64,000 nt of DNA, taken from assembly GCA_011799875.1 (NCBI GenBank), contig CM022302.1, positions 203,404,086 through 203,468,085 on the forward strand. The letters are read 5' to 3'. Positions 11,177 through 22,965 of this stretch are shown piece by piece; the first letter of the stretch is position 1; each line of letters opens with the position of its first letter. The position numbers and the translations under genes were made by a program. A model generated the notes under the pieces. It saw only the letters and a program-made list of their open reading frames with translations. It searched no databases and was not told the origin of the DNA. This DNA is from Thinopyrum elongatum. Its lineage: Eukaryota; Streptophyta; Magnoliopsida; Poales; Poaceae.

Positions 11177-11734
11177 GTTAAACATTCCGTGCACTCCTGA
11201 TGTGGTTCTATTCTTGGTTGGAGAGAGCTCTCGATGTGAACATCCCGTGAATTCAAATCTTTGTGTTGGGGTCAGGCTTTTTTTTTTACTGAAACATGCT
11301 TTTATCGATCAATCATCAAGTGGAACTAGATGATACCCCGCACGTTGTTGTGGAAATTTTGTACATGTTGTTAAAAAATAAACCTAAAACCATGGTTAAT
11401 TCCCCGTGCCTTATTGGAATACAAAAATATGCTAGCATGAATAAAAGAGGAACAAACCCCTTGTACATTTGATCCCACAAAATTCCGAAGAAGTTAAGGC
11501 TAAACAGAGCATATATCAAAAAGAAAATCCTAAATGTTAGATCGTGCAGCTGCACGATTTCATTGTGGCTGACGCACACGCTACACGACAAGAAATTACA
11601 TGCTTCTGTCTTCTGCCTCTCTCTCTCCCGCATGTGGTCCCAATACACAGCCCACATAAAGGAATTAACGCACAGGAAAAGGAGCTGGTCCACCATGTCT
11701 CAGTGCGCCCACCCATCCCCCGATTTTCCAACAA
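11177..11734. other. Intergenic, no gene recognised
   Basis: A T-run at about 11279 followed by AT-rich DNA may be the tail of another minus-strand retroposon, but no target duplication was found. A perfect 18-base palindrome 'atcgtgcagctgcacgat' is at about 11541. No convincing coding signal was seen. Confidence 0.4.
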
Positions 11735-13035
11735 GATCCCACGTTGCATGTATTTAATTTGAGTTTTTAAAATTTTAAAAAGCTATAACTTTTGAACCGA
11801 TTATCAAAATTAAAATTTGTTTTCACGGCTATGTTCCCCGCGACGAGCTCTTGAAAACTAGATCTTATATGAGTGTATTTTGACTAACTTTTTTATGAGC
11901 AATTTTAGTGCTATAGAAAAGCAACTTACTGTTAGTTTGCGTAGGATGACTGTGTATCATCGAAAATCCCTTTGAAGTTAGCTACCATGACTACCAAGTT
12001 AACTAGCTTCACCTCTAAGTTTCCTATCATAACTAGTTTAGTTTTGCCTCCAAGTTGATAGTATTGTAGGCAACTTAGTTTTCGAGGTAGGCTAACATTT
12101 ATCCTATGTTGCCTGCCATGTTTAGCGAATAGCTTAACATCATCCTTAGTTACACAAAATATTTTTCGGTATGCTAAGCAACTTAGTTTCATAGATATGA
12201 AACTTAACAACACTTATGGACAACTCTTAGATGTATTGTAGGCAACTGAAACAGTAATGACAGGCAACTAAGCATCACCGCTAGGCAACTTCAGAGTGTT
12301 TGTAGGCAACTTAGTTAAACAATGATAAGCAACGTCACAATATTTGTAGGCAACTAATTTGAAAAGTTTGACAATTGATCAGCAATGGTAGGCAAATGTG
12401 CATCAATGATAGGCAATTTATAGTATTAATAGGCAACTGAGCAGCGACAATAGGCAACTAATTACCAATAGCAGGCAACTGGGCATCAATGGTAGGCAAT
12501 TGCATAGTATTTATAGGCAACTGAGCATCAACCATAGGCAATTGAGCAGCCATGATAGGCAAGTTGGGATAATGTTACCAAAATTCACATGTATACATAA
12601 TGTAGTGAAGTTCCTTGCATGTAGCACTAAAGTTGCCTCATATTTTCGTGTGTGTTGCTCGGCTTAACACAAACCAACCTAATAGGCAGTCCTACTGGAA
12701 CAAGAAAAGGAGTTTGCTTCCCTGTAGTACACTTAGAGGTGAATCTAGTCAGTTGGTAGTCATGGTAAGAAACTTAGAAAGACTCCTCGCTGACAGGTAG
12801 TCATACTAGGGAATAAAAAGGAGTTGCTTTCTTATGGCACTAAAGTTGTCTCCGTAGCATCCAAAATTGCTCTAAAGAAACTTTGTCGAAATCTACCCAT
12901 ATGGGATCTAGTTTTGAAGAACTCGTTGTGAGAAACCTAACGGTGAAAACGGAACTGGATTTCGATGCCTGAATCAAAAGTTACGGCTTTATAAGACTTT
13001 TTGAAGCCCAAATAAATGCACGTGGGACAAGATCT
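11735..13035. mobile_element. Long-inverted-repeat element (foldback or Mutator-like MITE)
   Basis: The left arm (about 11735-11885) and the right arm (about 12885-13035) are inverted copies, with clear matched blocks such as 'aactttTGA', 'gttttcac', 'acgag(c/t)tctt(g/c)aaaactagatc' and 'cccacgtgcat'. They are diverged by substitutions and small indels. Between them lies a minisatellite. No transposase ORF is present. Arms of about 150 bp fit a Mutator-type or foldback element. The outermost ends and target duplication could not be fixed. Confidence 0.6.
12060..12570 (+). repeat. 'ggcaact' minisatellite
   Basis: About 16 variant copies of the core 'ataggcaactgagca' occur at intervals of 20-40 bases. 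Examples include gtaggcaact, gacaggcaact, ctaggcaact, ataggcaatt and agcaggcaact. The spacing is irregular and the copies are degenerate, so the array is old. Confidence 0.8.
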
Positions 13036-13870
13036 GGGTTGATTCCATCGGTAGGCATGTGAGCTACGGGATGTGGCTAGGCAGGTTCTTTTTTAGTATA
13101 CACAGCTGGACATAAGGACATGTACTTACTATATATGGGAGTGTGCTCCAAACAACAAACGGGCGCAGCGGCGCTCCCTAGCCACGTCCAAAGAAAATTG
13201 ACTATAGTTGAGCAAAAAAGTTAGTAAAATCGCCCCATGCCTTATCAAAGTAAATAAGTTTACTATCAGCCATAATCTTCATTTAGCTTCTGATTAGTAA
13301 ATAGTAAGTGTGCACATCATATTGAATCAAATTCTGATAGTCTGATTTATAAACAAATTAAGTAATCTTTGTTTCATTGTTCCCTGATAATATCCTATGT
13401 AAATCACTAAATGAGTACCGTACTGGATTATTTGTCCTATTAATCCTAGGGAAAAATTACGTATGTTGCTATTTGTTGTCTACATCCTCTAAAATAACAA
13501 TGAAAGGATGAGCTATGCCCAAATTTCATTATGAAACGTCTGAACACAACCTCTTCAGAAACCACAACAGGATCTCTCACCTTATCAAACACCAAATTTC
13601 ATAGGATTCCACATCAGTCAACAAATTTCACATCAAGTCTTGCAGTGACAGAGAAGAACAGGAAAAAAATGTGGAGGAATAAAAAAGAACAAAATGATTA
13701 GGTAATAAAAGTTATTTTCCATATTTCGATGGGAGGAATTGAAAGGAGACTGGACTCACAGAGGCATCAGGGCTACTGATCTTGCCATGGAAAAAGCTAG
13801 CAATTTTTTATTCCATCAACATAGCTAGATGGTACTCATCTAGCAATGTTAGCTCAGATTAATGCTCTCC
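13036..13870. other. AT-rich intergenic DNA, no gene recognised
   Basis: I see no ORF, RNA gene or clear repeat. This is the left flank of the CACTA insertion. With 44891 onward it formed the pre-insertion locus. Confidence 0.5.
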
Positions 13871-13873
13871 TAG

Positions 13874-14075
13874 CACTAGTAGAAAAAGGCCCATTTGTCC
13901 CGGTTCTGGAACCGGGACTAAAGGGTCTGGACTAAAGCCCAATACCTTTAGTCCTGGTTCGCCTACGAACCGGGACAGATGGGGCTCCACGTGGCCGCTG
14001 CGGCTTGCCCAGGCAGGAGGGCCTTTTGTCCCGGTTGGTAGCACCAACCGGGACCAAAAAGCATCCACGCGTCAG
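13874..14075. repeat. CACTA left subterminal repeats
   Basis: Short direct and inverted copies of 'gtcccggttc' and 'gaaccgggac' follow the terminal inverted repeat (for example 13897-13918, 13962-13978, 14028-14054). In CACTA elements such motifs bind the TNPA-type protein. Confidence 0.85.
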
Positions 14076-14459
14076 CAGTTTAGGGGCTGGGGTTTTTGTT
14101 TTTTTTTTGAAAGGGGGGGGGGGTGGGGGTTTTTGTAGGGTTAGTTTAGGGGTTTCATATATTGTGTTAGCTAGGTAATAGAGAGAAGTGACCTCTCTTA
14201 TCTCCGTGCTTGGTCGACGCTACGTACTATACGTATAGAGAGAACTCGCGACACGCTAGCTAGTAAGGAAATGAAGGAAACCATTAAGTATACAAGATCG
14301 TCATGAACATATATATACAGAGAGAAGTGATCGACCTCCTCCTTCTCCGAGAGATTGGTCGAACAACAACTTTTCGAATATCTATCCGACGCTACTAGCT
14401 ACATATATACAATATAAGATCTCTTACAATCCCTAACATCTGATGTCAAGTTCCACATG

Positions 14460-17400
14460 CTATTCTCCGGCTTTATTGATGACGTGGTCAAGAAAGAATC
14501 CCACCAATTCCTCTTGAATTGCTTTTATGCGATCTTGAGGTAGGAGTTCATCCCGCATCTGCCACATCTAATTTAAAGAAGGGGGTCAATACATATATAT
14601 GAATGAAACTCAACACAAATGATGGTAATAAAATAAAATTGTGAATATTATTGCTTACGCACTTCATATTGTTTTTCAGAGTAGCCCCGCTCACAGGTCG
14701 TGTGGCGGATGAACTCGCAAATATAGTATCCACAAAAATCAGTCCCGCCTTCCTGCCACAACCACTTTACAAGAAATAGAGGTCAATCAAACTGATAAGC
14801 AAGCATGCTAAATGGTATTGATGAAACTAGCTAGAATCAATGGGAGATGCGGGGAACTAGCTAGTAGTACTTACTTTCGGGTGTGTAAATCGGAGCTCCC
14901 CCGGCAGTCCCGGAGCTTTAGCGGTGAACTCTTTCCAAACCCTGCCAGACAAAGAAAATAATTACTTGATATCAGGAAATGAACAAAGTTGCCAATATGG
15001 TGCGATAACGATCGATTGAACTTACATCTCGAGCATTTTAGCCATGGCCGCATACTCCTTGGGATATTTTTGTCTCGAGTCTAAGACGGATACTAGTCCC
15101 TGCTCAAGTTTAATCTCTAGGAGAATAAAGTGGAAGCTGCGCACGCGTGCATAACTCATCAATTACATTACTATAACCTCGAGTAATAAGGGAAACCGAA
15201 TATGCACAAGACAGTAACACTCACTTGAAGTTGTAAGGAAAGAGTATTTTATCTTTGTTTTGATTTCGAAGCAACGATTGTAGCAATTTGGCCTCGGTTT
15301 CTTTGGCATTATATTTAACCGTCCATTCATCTATGAGATTTGTGTTAATGAACCCAATATCATAGATTTGTGCTTTTCTGCATTCGACGATCTTCAATCT
15401 GCATAATATAGTGAGGATAATTATATATACATGCAATGAAAGAGCTGAACTATATATAGAGACTTAATTACGGAAGTAGTACTTACAGACAGTAGTAAGT
15501 GATGATTATTTTATCGAGGGCCTTTTGATTGAAAAAATAGAAGAACTCCTCAAATGGAACAGACAACAGATCAATTCCAACGAGGTCGTGCTCCTCTTTA
15601 ACTCTCAGTGTCAAAGTATCCTTCCCAGACTCCTTGCAGGTGTCCATGTACCACTCATGGAATCTTCGCATCATCGTTGTTAGAGGAGGATGACCAGGTT
15701 TGACGAGAGGCTTCCCGTGCCGGTATTTGTGTTCGTCCACCTCCATTATATCAAAATGTGCATCGTCGGGCAGGTAATCTGCAGGATTGGTACCAGGCAC
15801 CATCCCCGGATGATTAGCGACGATATCGCTAGACACCTTGAGCGGGGGGCACGATTGGTTCGCTTGTTCGCCGAGCTGGGGAATTTTTCCCCACTTCTTC
15901 GTTCTGCTAACCTTCGATCACTGCAAGTACTTCCCGACTGCTCCGCTTCGTGATATGTCCTTTCAATAATGCGCTCATAGTTGGTTTGCGGCGGAGACGG
16001 TGGTGGTCGCTTCAGGGCATCGAGAGTGCGCTTCGCTTTCACCGGATCTATCTTCTCCTCCGGAGGTGGAGGTTTCTTTGCAAAAAAGTCCCTCACTTGG
16101 GCTTTACAGAGCTCCGCGTTTTCCTCCTCGGTCATCTCGTATGGTAACTTCTCTAGAGGCTTGAGAGATGGACCGAATTTGTATTGCCTCCCGCCTCTGG
16201 TTGTACTGCTAGACGCCGGAGCGGCGGCATTTCTCTTCCGTTGTTGCTGACGAGTAGTAGAAGGAGGCGGAGTGCTCCGACGCGCCGGAGCAGCCGGAGC
16301 GGCGGCTTCTGTCTTCCGCCGTTGCTGATGAGGCGGAGGAGAAGGTGGGCTGCTCGGACGCGCCGGAGCAGGCGGAGAAGGAGGCGGAGTGCCGCCCTCA
16401 CGCGCCGGAGCAGGCGGAGTGCCCTGATCACTCACCGGAGGAGGAGGAGGAGGCCGAGTGCCCTGACTCGCCGGAGGCGGAGGCGTCCAGTTCGGAAGCT
16501 TGATGTGCTCCTTCCGCTATAGACATGGAGTCATCAGAGCAAGACCCAGCTGAGTCTCCCCTTCACCTGTAGGGTGGTCAAGCTCGAGCTCCTCAAATCC
16601 CTCCGTTACTTCATCCACCATCACAACAGCATAGCCTTGTGGAATCGGACAGCAGTGAAAAGTTCCGTCGGGTTGAGGAGGTGCAACAGAGCCGACAGCC
16701 GCCTTGACTTTGAGGTTCTGCCATTGCGTCATAAGCTGCAATGTTGAGCCTCCGTGATAGCATCCACGGGGTAGCTAGGAGCCGTGAAGTCAGGCTGCTG
16801 AACGAGCTCAGTGGAAGCCACGCTGCTTCTCCGCTGAGATGGTGGGGTAGCTTTTGGGGTAGCTCCGGCAGCTCGCTGGCTCTCAACTTGTTCCTCTAGC
16901 TTTTGTACCCTTGCATTCAACTTCTGCAGTTCGCTCTGCTCCAGTTTCCTCTTCCTCTCCCGGGTTTTGTAACCGCTTGCGCCGGGGAACGCAACCTTCC
17001 ACGCAACGGAGCCTGGCATGCCACGTGTTCGTCCAGGGTGCTCAGGATTCCCGAGGGCCTCGGTCAGCTCGTCATTCTCTCTGTCGGGAATGAACATCCC
17101 TTGCTGCGCTGCGGCGATACACTTCTGAAGCTTCTTGACAGGTATTGCAAGTTGCTCGTCCGTCCAAACGCACTTCCCTGTTTCAGGGTCCATGGTTCCC
17201 CCAACCCCGAAGAACCAAGTCCTTGAACGGTCTGGCCAGTTCAATGTCTCTGGTTCGACCCCTTTAGCAAGCAGGTCATTCTCAGCTTTGTCCCATAGCG
17301 GCCGGGCTTTGAGGTAGCCACCTGACCCCGTGCGATGGTGAAACTTCTTCTTTGCAGCATTTATCTTATTTGTCTCTGACATCTTCTTACTCTTGTCCGA

Positions 17401-18232
17401 TGTCTTGTAGGCCACAAATGCGGGCCAGTGATCTCTTATCTTCTCAAATCGGCCGGTGAATTCTGGAGTCTTCCCTTTGTCGACAAACATTGATTTCAAT
17501 TCATTCTTCCACCTCCTGAATAGATCTGCCATCTTCTTAAGAGCACACGCCTTGACCAATGGCTCTATAACTGGCTTATCCGGATCCTCCTCTGGCGGTA
17601 GGGTGAAATTTGCCTTCAGCGAGGTCCAAAGATCATCTTTCTGTCTATCGGTGACATAAGAAACTTGAGGGTCTTCGTTCTTCTTAGGCTCATTCCATAG
17701 CTAGATGCTGACCAGGATGCTGTCCCTAACAATAGCTCCGCACTAAGCTGAAAATGCATCCTTGGTCCGCCTCGGTTCAATCGGCTGGCCATCGTTCGCG
17801 ATTGCTGTGATCGTGAACCTTTCATCCTGACGCAACCGTTTCTTCGGGCCTCGTCTCGTTACCGAAGTTTGGCTCGATCCGGAGGGCTTTAAAAGAAGAA
17901 AGAAGAGTTAATATATGTACATACCAAAACAATTAATGCATCAATTAGCTAGTCAGCACAGGCTTAATTAATATATATACCTCGCCGGACTTTGCGACAG
18001 CTCCCTCCTCCGTTCGATCACCGGAGCCATCATCATGGTCTCCTTCTTCCTCCGGCATTCGGTCACCGGAGCCATCATGATCATGTCCTTCCTCCTCCAT
18101 TGTTCAATCACCGGAGCCTTCACCCTCTCCTTCCAGAGAATCGGTGTCATTGAGATACGACAAGACATCACCTCCGCCGAGGATGATGTCCCCCAACAAC
18201 TCTTCTATTTCCAAGTCTCTTTGTTGATCCAT
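14460..18232 (-). pseudogene. CACTA gene 2: Transposase_24 (Ptta/En/Spm) fused to Ulp1-like C48 protease, broken
   Basis: This is a multi-exon gene. Exons deduced from GT-AG sites and frame: 18232-17981, 17886-15487, 15398-15225, 15136-15026, 14941-14875, 14764 to about 14660, and 14567-14460. The N-terminus (MDQQRDLEIEELLG) is acidic. The middle (17559-16729) is a plant Transposase_24 domain (LFRRWKNELKSMFVDKG, YLKARPLWDKAE) with a coiled coil, then Pro-rich sequence. The last five exons form a Ulp1/C48 cysteine protease fold with FHFILLEI (His), VLDSR (Asp) and DFCGYYICEFIRH (Cys). Breaks: TGA near 18105, TAG at 17743-17745 and 17701-17703, frameshifts near 16740 and 15850, TAG near 16520. 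The last donor (about 14659) is unclear. In a working copy, it would pair a DNA-binding TNPA-like part with a SUMO-protease-like part. Confidence 0.75.
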
Positions 18233-18329
18233 AGTTTCTGCAAATATTACAACATGGCAATTAATATACAAACATGAGAGATGGATATATTAGTGGCAAA
18301 CATAGACCTAGCTATCTAATCACAATAAG

Positions 18330-18600
18330 GAATATTAATTAGTGGCCTCGACGCTTCTACGGTTTGGGGTGGCCTCGACAACGCTTCTAGGGTTTGGGGT
18401 GGCCTCGACAACGCTCTTTTAACTTGGTAAATTTGGGTGGCCTCGACGCTTCTAGGGTTTGGGGTGGCCTCGACGCTTCTAGGGTTTGGTCGGGCGAGAG
18501 GGGGTTGATCGACGTCCCCCGTCATGTTGAAGAGTTACCGGAGTTCTCTCCTGAATGTCCGACGTCCGGACCGCCTCTCTCATGAATGTTAAACAAGGGA
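18330..18600. repeat. 'ggcctcgacgcttctagggtttgg' tandem repeats
   Basis: Four or five imperfect copies of a 20-40 base unit containing 'ggtggcctcgac' occur here. A related block with 'gggcgagagggggttgatcgacgt' returns at about 19275-19460. No coding function is seen. This is 5' flank of CACTA gene 2. Confidence 0.7.
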
Positions 18601-18605
18601 TTTAA

Positions 18606-19079
18606 CAAAATGGCGCCATTCTGGATGTGCAGAAAATGGTCCATATTTTTCCTGATCTCATCTACCCTTCTATATGTCACGTTGTCAGTGTCAAAGGATT
18701 CAAGAAAACCATGGCTTCATCATTAGCCGGAAGTAACAGGCGCATAATGGTACGAAGCTCTCCAAAATTGTTTTGGAACGGAGTCCCGGATAGGATAATT
18801 AGGTTTTTGGTACGAAGTTCAGCAAGAGCCTTCCGAATATCGCTATTTGGAAGGCCTTTGCTGAAATTCGTACCAAAAAGCGAATTATTCTATCCGGAAC
18901 TCCGTTCCCAAACAACTTTGAAGAGCTTCGTAGCATCATACGCCTGTTACTTCCGGCTAATGATGAAGCCATGGATTTCTTCAATACTTTGACAGACAAC
19001 GTGACATATAGAAGAATATATATATAGATGAGATCAGAAAAAAATTGGATCAACTTGTGCACATCCATAATGGGGGCAT
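18606..19079. repeat. Long inverted repeat (hairpin) made of SNF2 remodeller fragments
   Basis: Two arms of about 235 bp meet head to head at about 18841 with almost no loop. The left arm read on the minus strand and the right arm read on the plus strand encode the same peptide stretch. Both have an SNF2 helicase motif (ILSGTPFQNNF on the left, ILSGTPFPNNF on the right), then RLLLPANDEAM, then about 40 residues later HIQNG/HIHNGG. This order (SGTxFQNN followed by V/IHxHxGxIL) resembles plant CLASSY-type SNF2 proteins. Arm similarity is high but not perfect, with mostly substitutions. A transcript from either strand would fold into a hairpin of about 470 nt. Only a small piece of the helicase is present, so no protein function is expected. 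Confidence 0.7.
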
Positions 19080-19084
19080 TCTTA

Positions 19085-19250
19085 ATAAATCTATATATGT
19101 CAAAATTCAAACTTTGACATATGATCAAATGTTGCATATGTCAAAATTCAAACTTTGACATATGATCAAACTTTGATATATGATCAAATGTTGCATATGT
19201 CAAAATTCAAACTTTGACATATGATCAAACTTTGATATATGTCCACCGCG
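19085..19250. repeat. Tandem palindromic repeats
   Basis: Three to four copies of a unit of about 55-60 bases built from 'atgtcaaaattcaaactttgacat', itself a hairpin (tgtcaaa/tttgaca), occur directly beside the SNF2 inverted repeat. Confidence 0.8.
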
Positions 19251-19459
19251 ATATAAAATGATACATAGACTTGTTCGGGCGAGAGGGGGTTGATCGACGT
19301 CCCCCCTCATGTCGAAGTTACCGGAGTTTTCTTCTAGTGGTTTGGGTGGCCTCGAGAGTTTGTCGGGTAGAGGCGGGAGGGGGTAGGAGATCGACAACGC
19401 TTTTTTTCTAGGGTTTGGGTGGCCTCGAGAGTTGGTCGCCCGGTATATCGAGAGGGGGG

Positions 19460-20545
19460 TGAACATTTTACCTTAGTAACTTAGAAAAAAATGTTATCGG
19501 GGAGGGGGTATATCGACCCCCCCCCCTCCCCCACCCCCCCCCCCCCTATGTCGAAATTATCGGGAGGGGCTATATCGACAACGACATACATATAGCCACA
19601 ACATATAAAAAAATCCATGAACATCCATACATACATATAGCCACATACATATATATGGTATGAAAAAAAATTCATCATATAAAAAAAATGTTTCGGGGAG
19701 GGGGTATATCGACCACCCCCCCCCCCCCCTCATGTCGAAGTGTTATCGGGGAGGGGCTATATCGACAACGACATATACATATAGCCACATACATATAAAA
19801 AAAATTCTATGAACATCCATATATACATACATATAGCCACATACATATATATGGCTATGAAAAATGCTATGAAAAAAATTCATCATATAAAAAAAATGCT
19901 ATGAACAAAACAATTAATACATATATGAACATCCATACATACATAGCCACATACATATATATATATATATACATTACATATGAACAAAACAATTTTCATC
20001 ATATAAAAATATCAACATATATACATTATATGTGAACTCCACCATTTCTCTAAAAAAAATCTCTATGCAAATTTCTCTAAAAAGTTCTCTTCCATCTCAT
20101 CTCATCTCCACGAAACATCTATCTAAAAAATACATACATACATATATGAACATCTAAAAACATCTAAAAACATCTAAAAACATGTAACAAAAAAATAGCA
20201 TATATAAAAAAAAGCACGGCGGCGGGGGCAGGGCAGGGGCGCGGTGCTCACAGAGGGAGACGTCGGGGCAGGGGCAGGGGGGCACGGCGGGCGGCGTCGG
20301 GGCGGGCAGGGGCGCACGGCGGGCGGCATCGGGGCGGGCAGGGGCGTGGGGAGCGGCCCGACGTCTGGGCAGAGGCCGTCGGTGGCGAGGCGACGGTGGG
20401 TGAGCAGCCCGACGGCGTCGGCGACGACGCGGTGAGCGTCTGACGACGTCGGGCAGGGGTCGGCGGCGACGGCGACGGGGAGCAGCTGGGGGCGTCGGCG
20501 GAGAAGAAGTGATTTTTGCAAAAACTCCTAAGTGTTTTCTTATAT
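19460..20545. other. Low-complexity CACTA interior
   Basis: Repeats of 'atcggggagggg(g/c)tatatcgac' with long C runs (19517-19550, 19720-19732) are followed by 'acatacatatagccac' repeats (to about 20000), AT-rich DNA, and a G/C-rich block (20210-20510). The open frames in the last block are compositional and not accepted as genes. Confidence 0.6.
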
Positions 20546-20549
20546 ACAC

Positions 20550-21060
20550 GAAGCATTGGCCCGGTTCGTGTGCACGAACCGGGACCAAGCCCCCCTTTAG
20601 TCCCGGTTGGTGCCACCAACTGGGACCAAAGGTCTCTTTTCACGCCCAAGGGCGGGAAAGAGACTCTTGGTCCCGGTGGTGCGACCAACCGGGACTAAAG
20701 GGGGGGCATTGGTCCCGGTTCGTGTCCCGGTTGGTGGCACCAACCGGGACTAAAGAGGGGGCATTGGTCCCGGTTCGTGCCACGAACCGGTACCAATGCA
20801 ACCCTTTCGTCCCGGTTGGTGCCACCAACCGGGACCAAAGGCCTTGCCCGCGGCCAAAAGTTTAGTCCCACCTCGCTAGTTGAGAGGGGCGCGGAGTGGT
20901 TTATAAGCCCCACTGCCGCTGCGCTCTCGAGCTCCTCTCAAATGCAGGCTTACGGGCCTAACCTCACACTCCGCTGCCTGTGGGCCTACTGGGCCTTCTG
21001 CGGGCCTGAATCCTGGCATGTGGTTAGGTTTCTAGTCGTATTCAGGCCGTGGTGGCCTAG
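20550..21060 (+). repeat. Internal CACTA-type subterminal repeats and promoter-like block
   Basis: At least eight copies of 'tcccggttggtg' or 'accaaccgggac' (20560-20845) are followed by 'tagtcccacctcgctagttgaga' and a TATA-like 'gtttataagcc' (about 20899). This is the arrangement normally found just inside a CACTA end, yet no CACTA terminus is adjacent, so this block is probably a relic of another CACTA copy or a rearranged end. Confidence 0.65.
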
Positions 21061-21359
21061 TAGGTGGCATTTTTTTTCTATTTTTTTCCATTTTTTTTGT
21101 TTTGTTTTTTGCTTTATTTATTTTCTTTTGTTTTTTGCTTCATTTTTTAATTCTTTTTGCTTTTAGGTCACAAAAATTATAAACTTTCTGTTAGTGCCAT
21201 TAGTTTTCAAATTTGAATAGTTTAAATTTGAATTCTTTGAAATTTGTGTGAATCACTAGTTTGTGATTAACTTTACTATAAAAATAGATTTTGGAGTTAT
21301 TCTTTTTCCTGCTATTTAATATTACTGTGTTTTATCATTATATTAAATTTGTTTCATCC

Positions 21360-22965
21360 ACCATCACAACAGCATAGCCTTGTGGAATCGGACAGCAGTG
21401 AAAAGTTCCGTCGGGTTGAGGAGTGCAACAGAGCCGACAGCCCCTTGACTTTGAGGTTCTGCCATTGCGTCATAAGCTGCAATGTTGAGCCTCCGTGATA
21501 GCATCCACGGGGTAGCTAGGAGCCGTGAAGTCAGGCTGCTGAACGAGCTCAGTGGAAGCCACGCTGCTTCTCTCGCTGAGATGGTTGGGGTAGCTTTTGG
21601 GTAGCTCCGGCAGCTCGCTGCTCTCAACTTGTTCCTCTAGCTTTTGTACCCTTGCATTCAACTTCTGCAGTTCGCTCTGCTCCAGTTTCCTCTTCCTCTC
21701 CCGGGTTTTGTAACCGCTTGCGCCGGGAACGCAACCTTCCACGCAACGGAGCCTGGCATGCCACGTGTTCGTCCAGGTGCTCAGGATTCCCGAGGGCCTC
21801 GGTCAGCTCGTCATTCTCTCTGTCGGGATGAACATCCCTTGCTCGCCTGCGGCGTACACTCTGAAGCTTCTTGACAGGTATTGCAAGTTGCTCGTCCGTC
21901 CAAACGCACTTCCCTGTTTCAGGGTCCATGGTTCCCCCAACCCCGAAGAACCAAGTCCTTGAACGGTCTGGCAGTTCAATTCTCTGGTTCGACCCTTTAG
22001 CAAGCAGGTCATCTTCAGCTTTGTCCCATAGCGGCCGGGCTTTGAGGTAGCCACCTGACCCCGTGCGATGGTAAACTTCTTTCTTGCAGCATTTATCTTA
22101 TTGTCTCGACATCTTCTTACTCTTGTCCGATGTCTTGTAGGCCACAAATGCGGGCCAGTGATCTCTTATCTTCTCAAATCGGCCGGTGAATTCTGGAGTC
22201 TTCCCTTTGTCGACAACATTGATTTCAATTCATTCTTCCACCTCCTGAATAGATCTGCCATCTTCTTAAAGCACACGCCTTGACCAATGGCTCTATAACA
22301 TGGCTTATCCGGATCCTCCTCTGGCGGTAGGGTGAAATTTGCCTTCAGCGAGGTCCAAAGATCATCTTCTGTCTATCGGTGACATAAGAAACTTGAGGGT
22401 CTTCGTTCTTCTTAGGCTCTTCCATAGCTAGATGCTACCAGGATGCTGTCCCTAACAATAGCTCCGCACTAAGCTGAAAATGCATCCTTGGTCCGCCTCG
22501 GTTCAATCGGCTGGCCATCGTTCGCGATTGCTGTGATCGTGAACCTTTCATCCTGACGCAACCGTTTCTTCGGGCCTCGTCTCGTACCGAAGTTTGCTCG
22601 ATCCGGAGGGCTTTAAAAGAAGAAAGAAGAGTTAATATATGTACATACCAAAACAATTAATGCATCAATTAGCTGTCAGCACAGGCTTAATTAATATATA
22701 TACCTCGCCGGACTTTGCGACAGCTCCCTCCTCCGTTCGATCACCGGAGCCATCATCATGGTCTCCTTCTTCCTCCGGCATTCGGTCACCGGAGCCATCA
22801 TGATCATGTCCTTCCTCCTCCATTGTTCAATCACCGGAGCCTTCACCCTCTCCTTCCAGAGAATCGGTGTCATTGAGATACGACAAGACATCACCACCTC
22901 CGCCGAGGATGATGTCCCCAACAACTCTTCTATTTCCAAGTCTCTTTGTTGATCCATAGTTTCTG
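21360..22965 (-). pseudogene. Partial copy of CACTA gene 2 within the error-rich duplicate
   Basis: It corresponds to exons 1 and part of 2 of the gene at 14460-18232, starting at MDQQRDLEIEELLG (about 22955). The 276-residue frame that is open at 16729-17559 is split here into many pieces by single-base deletions. The protease exons are missing because the duplicated segment begins within exon 2. It is probably not an independent gene. Confidence 0.7.

Noticed and set aside
18606..19079. A conventional microRNA gene
   Set aside because: Arms of about 235 bp with long near-perfect pairing and coding ancestry fit a gene-derived inverted repeat rather than a miRNA precursor.
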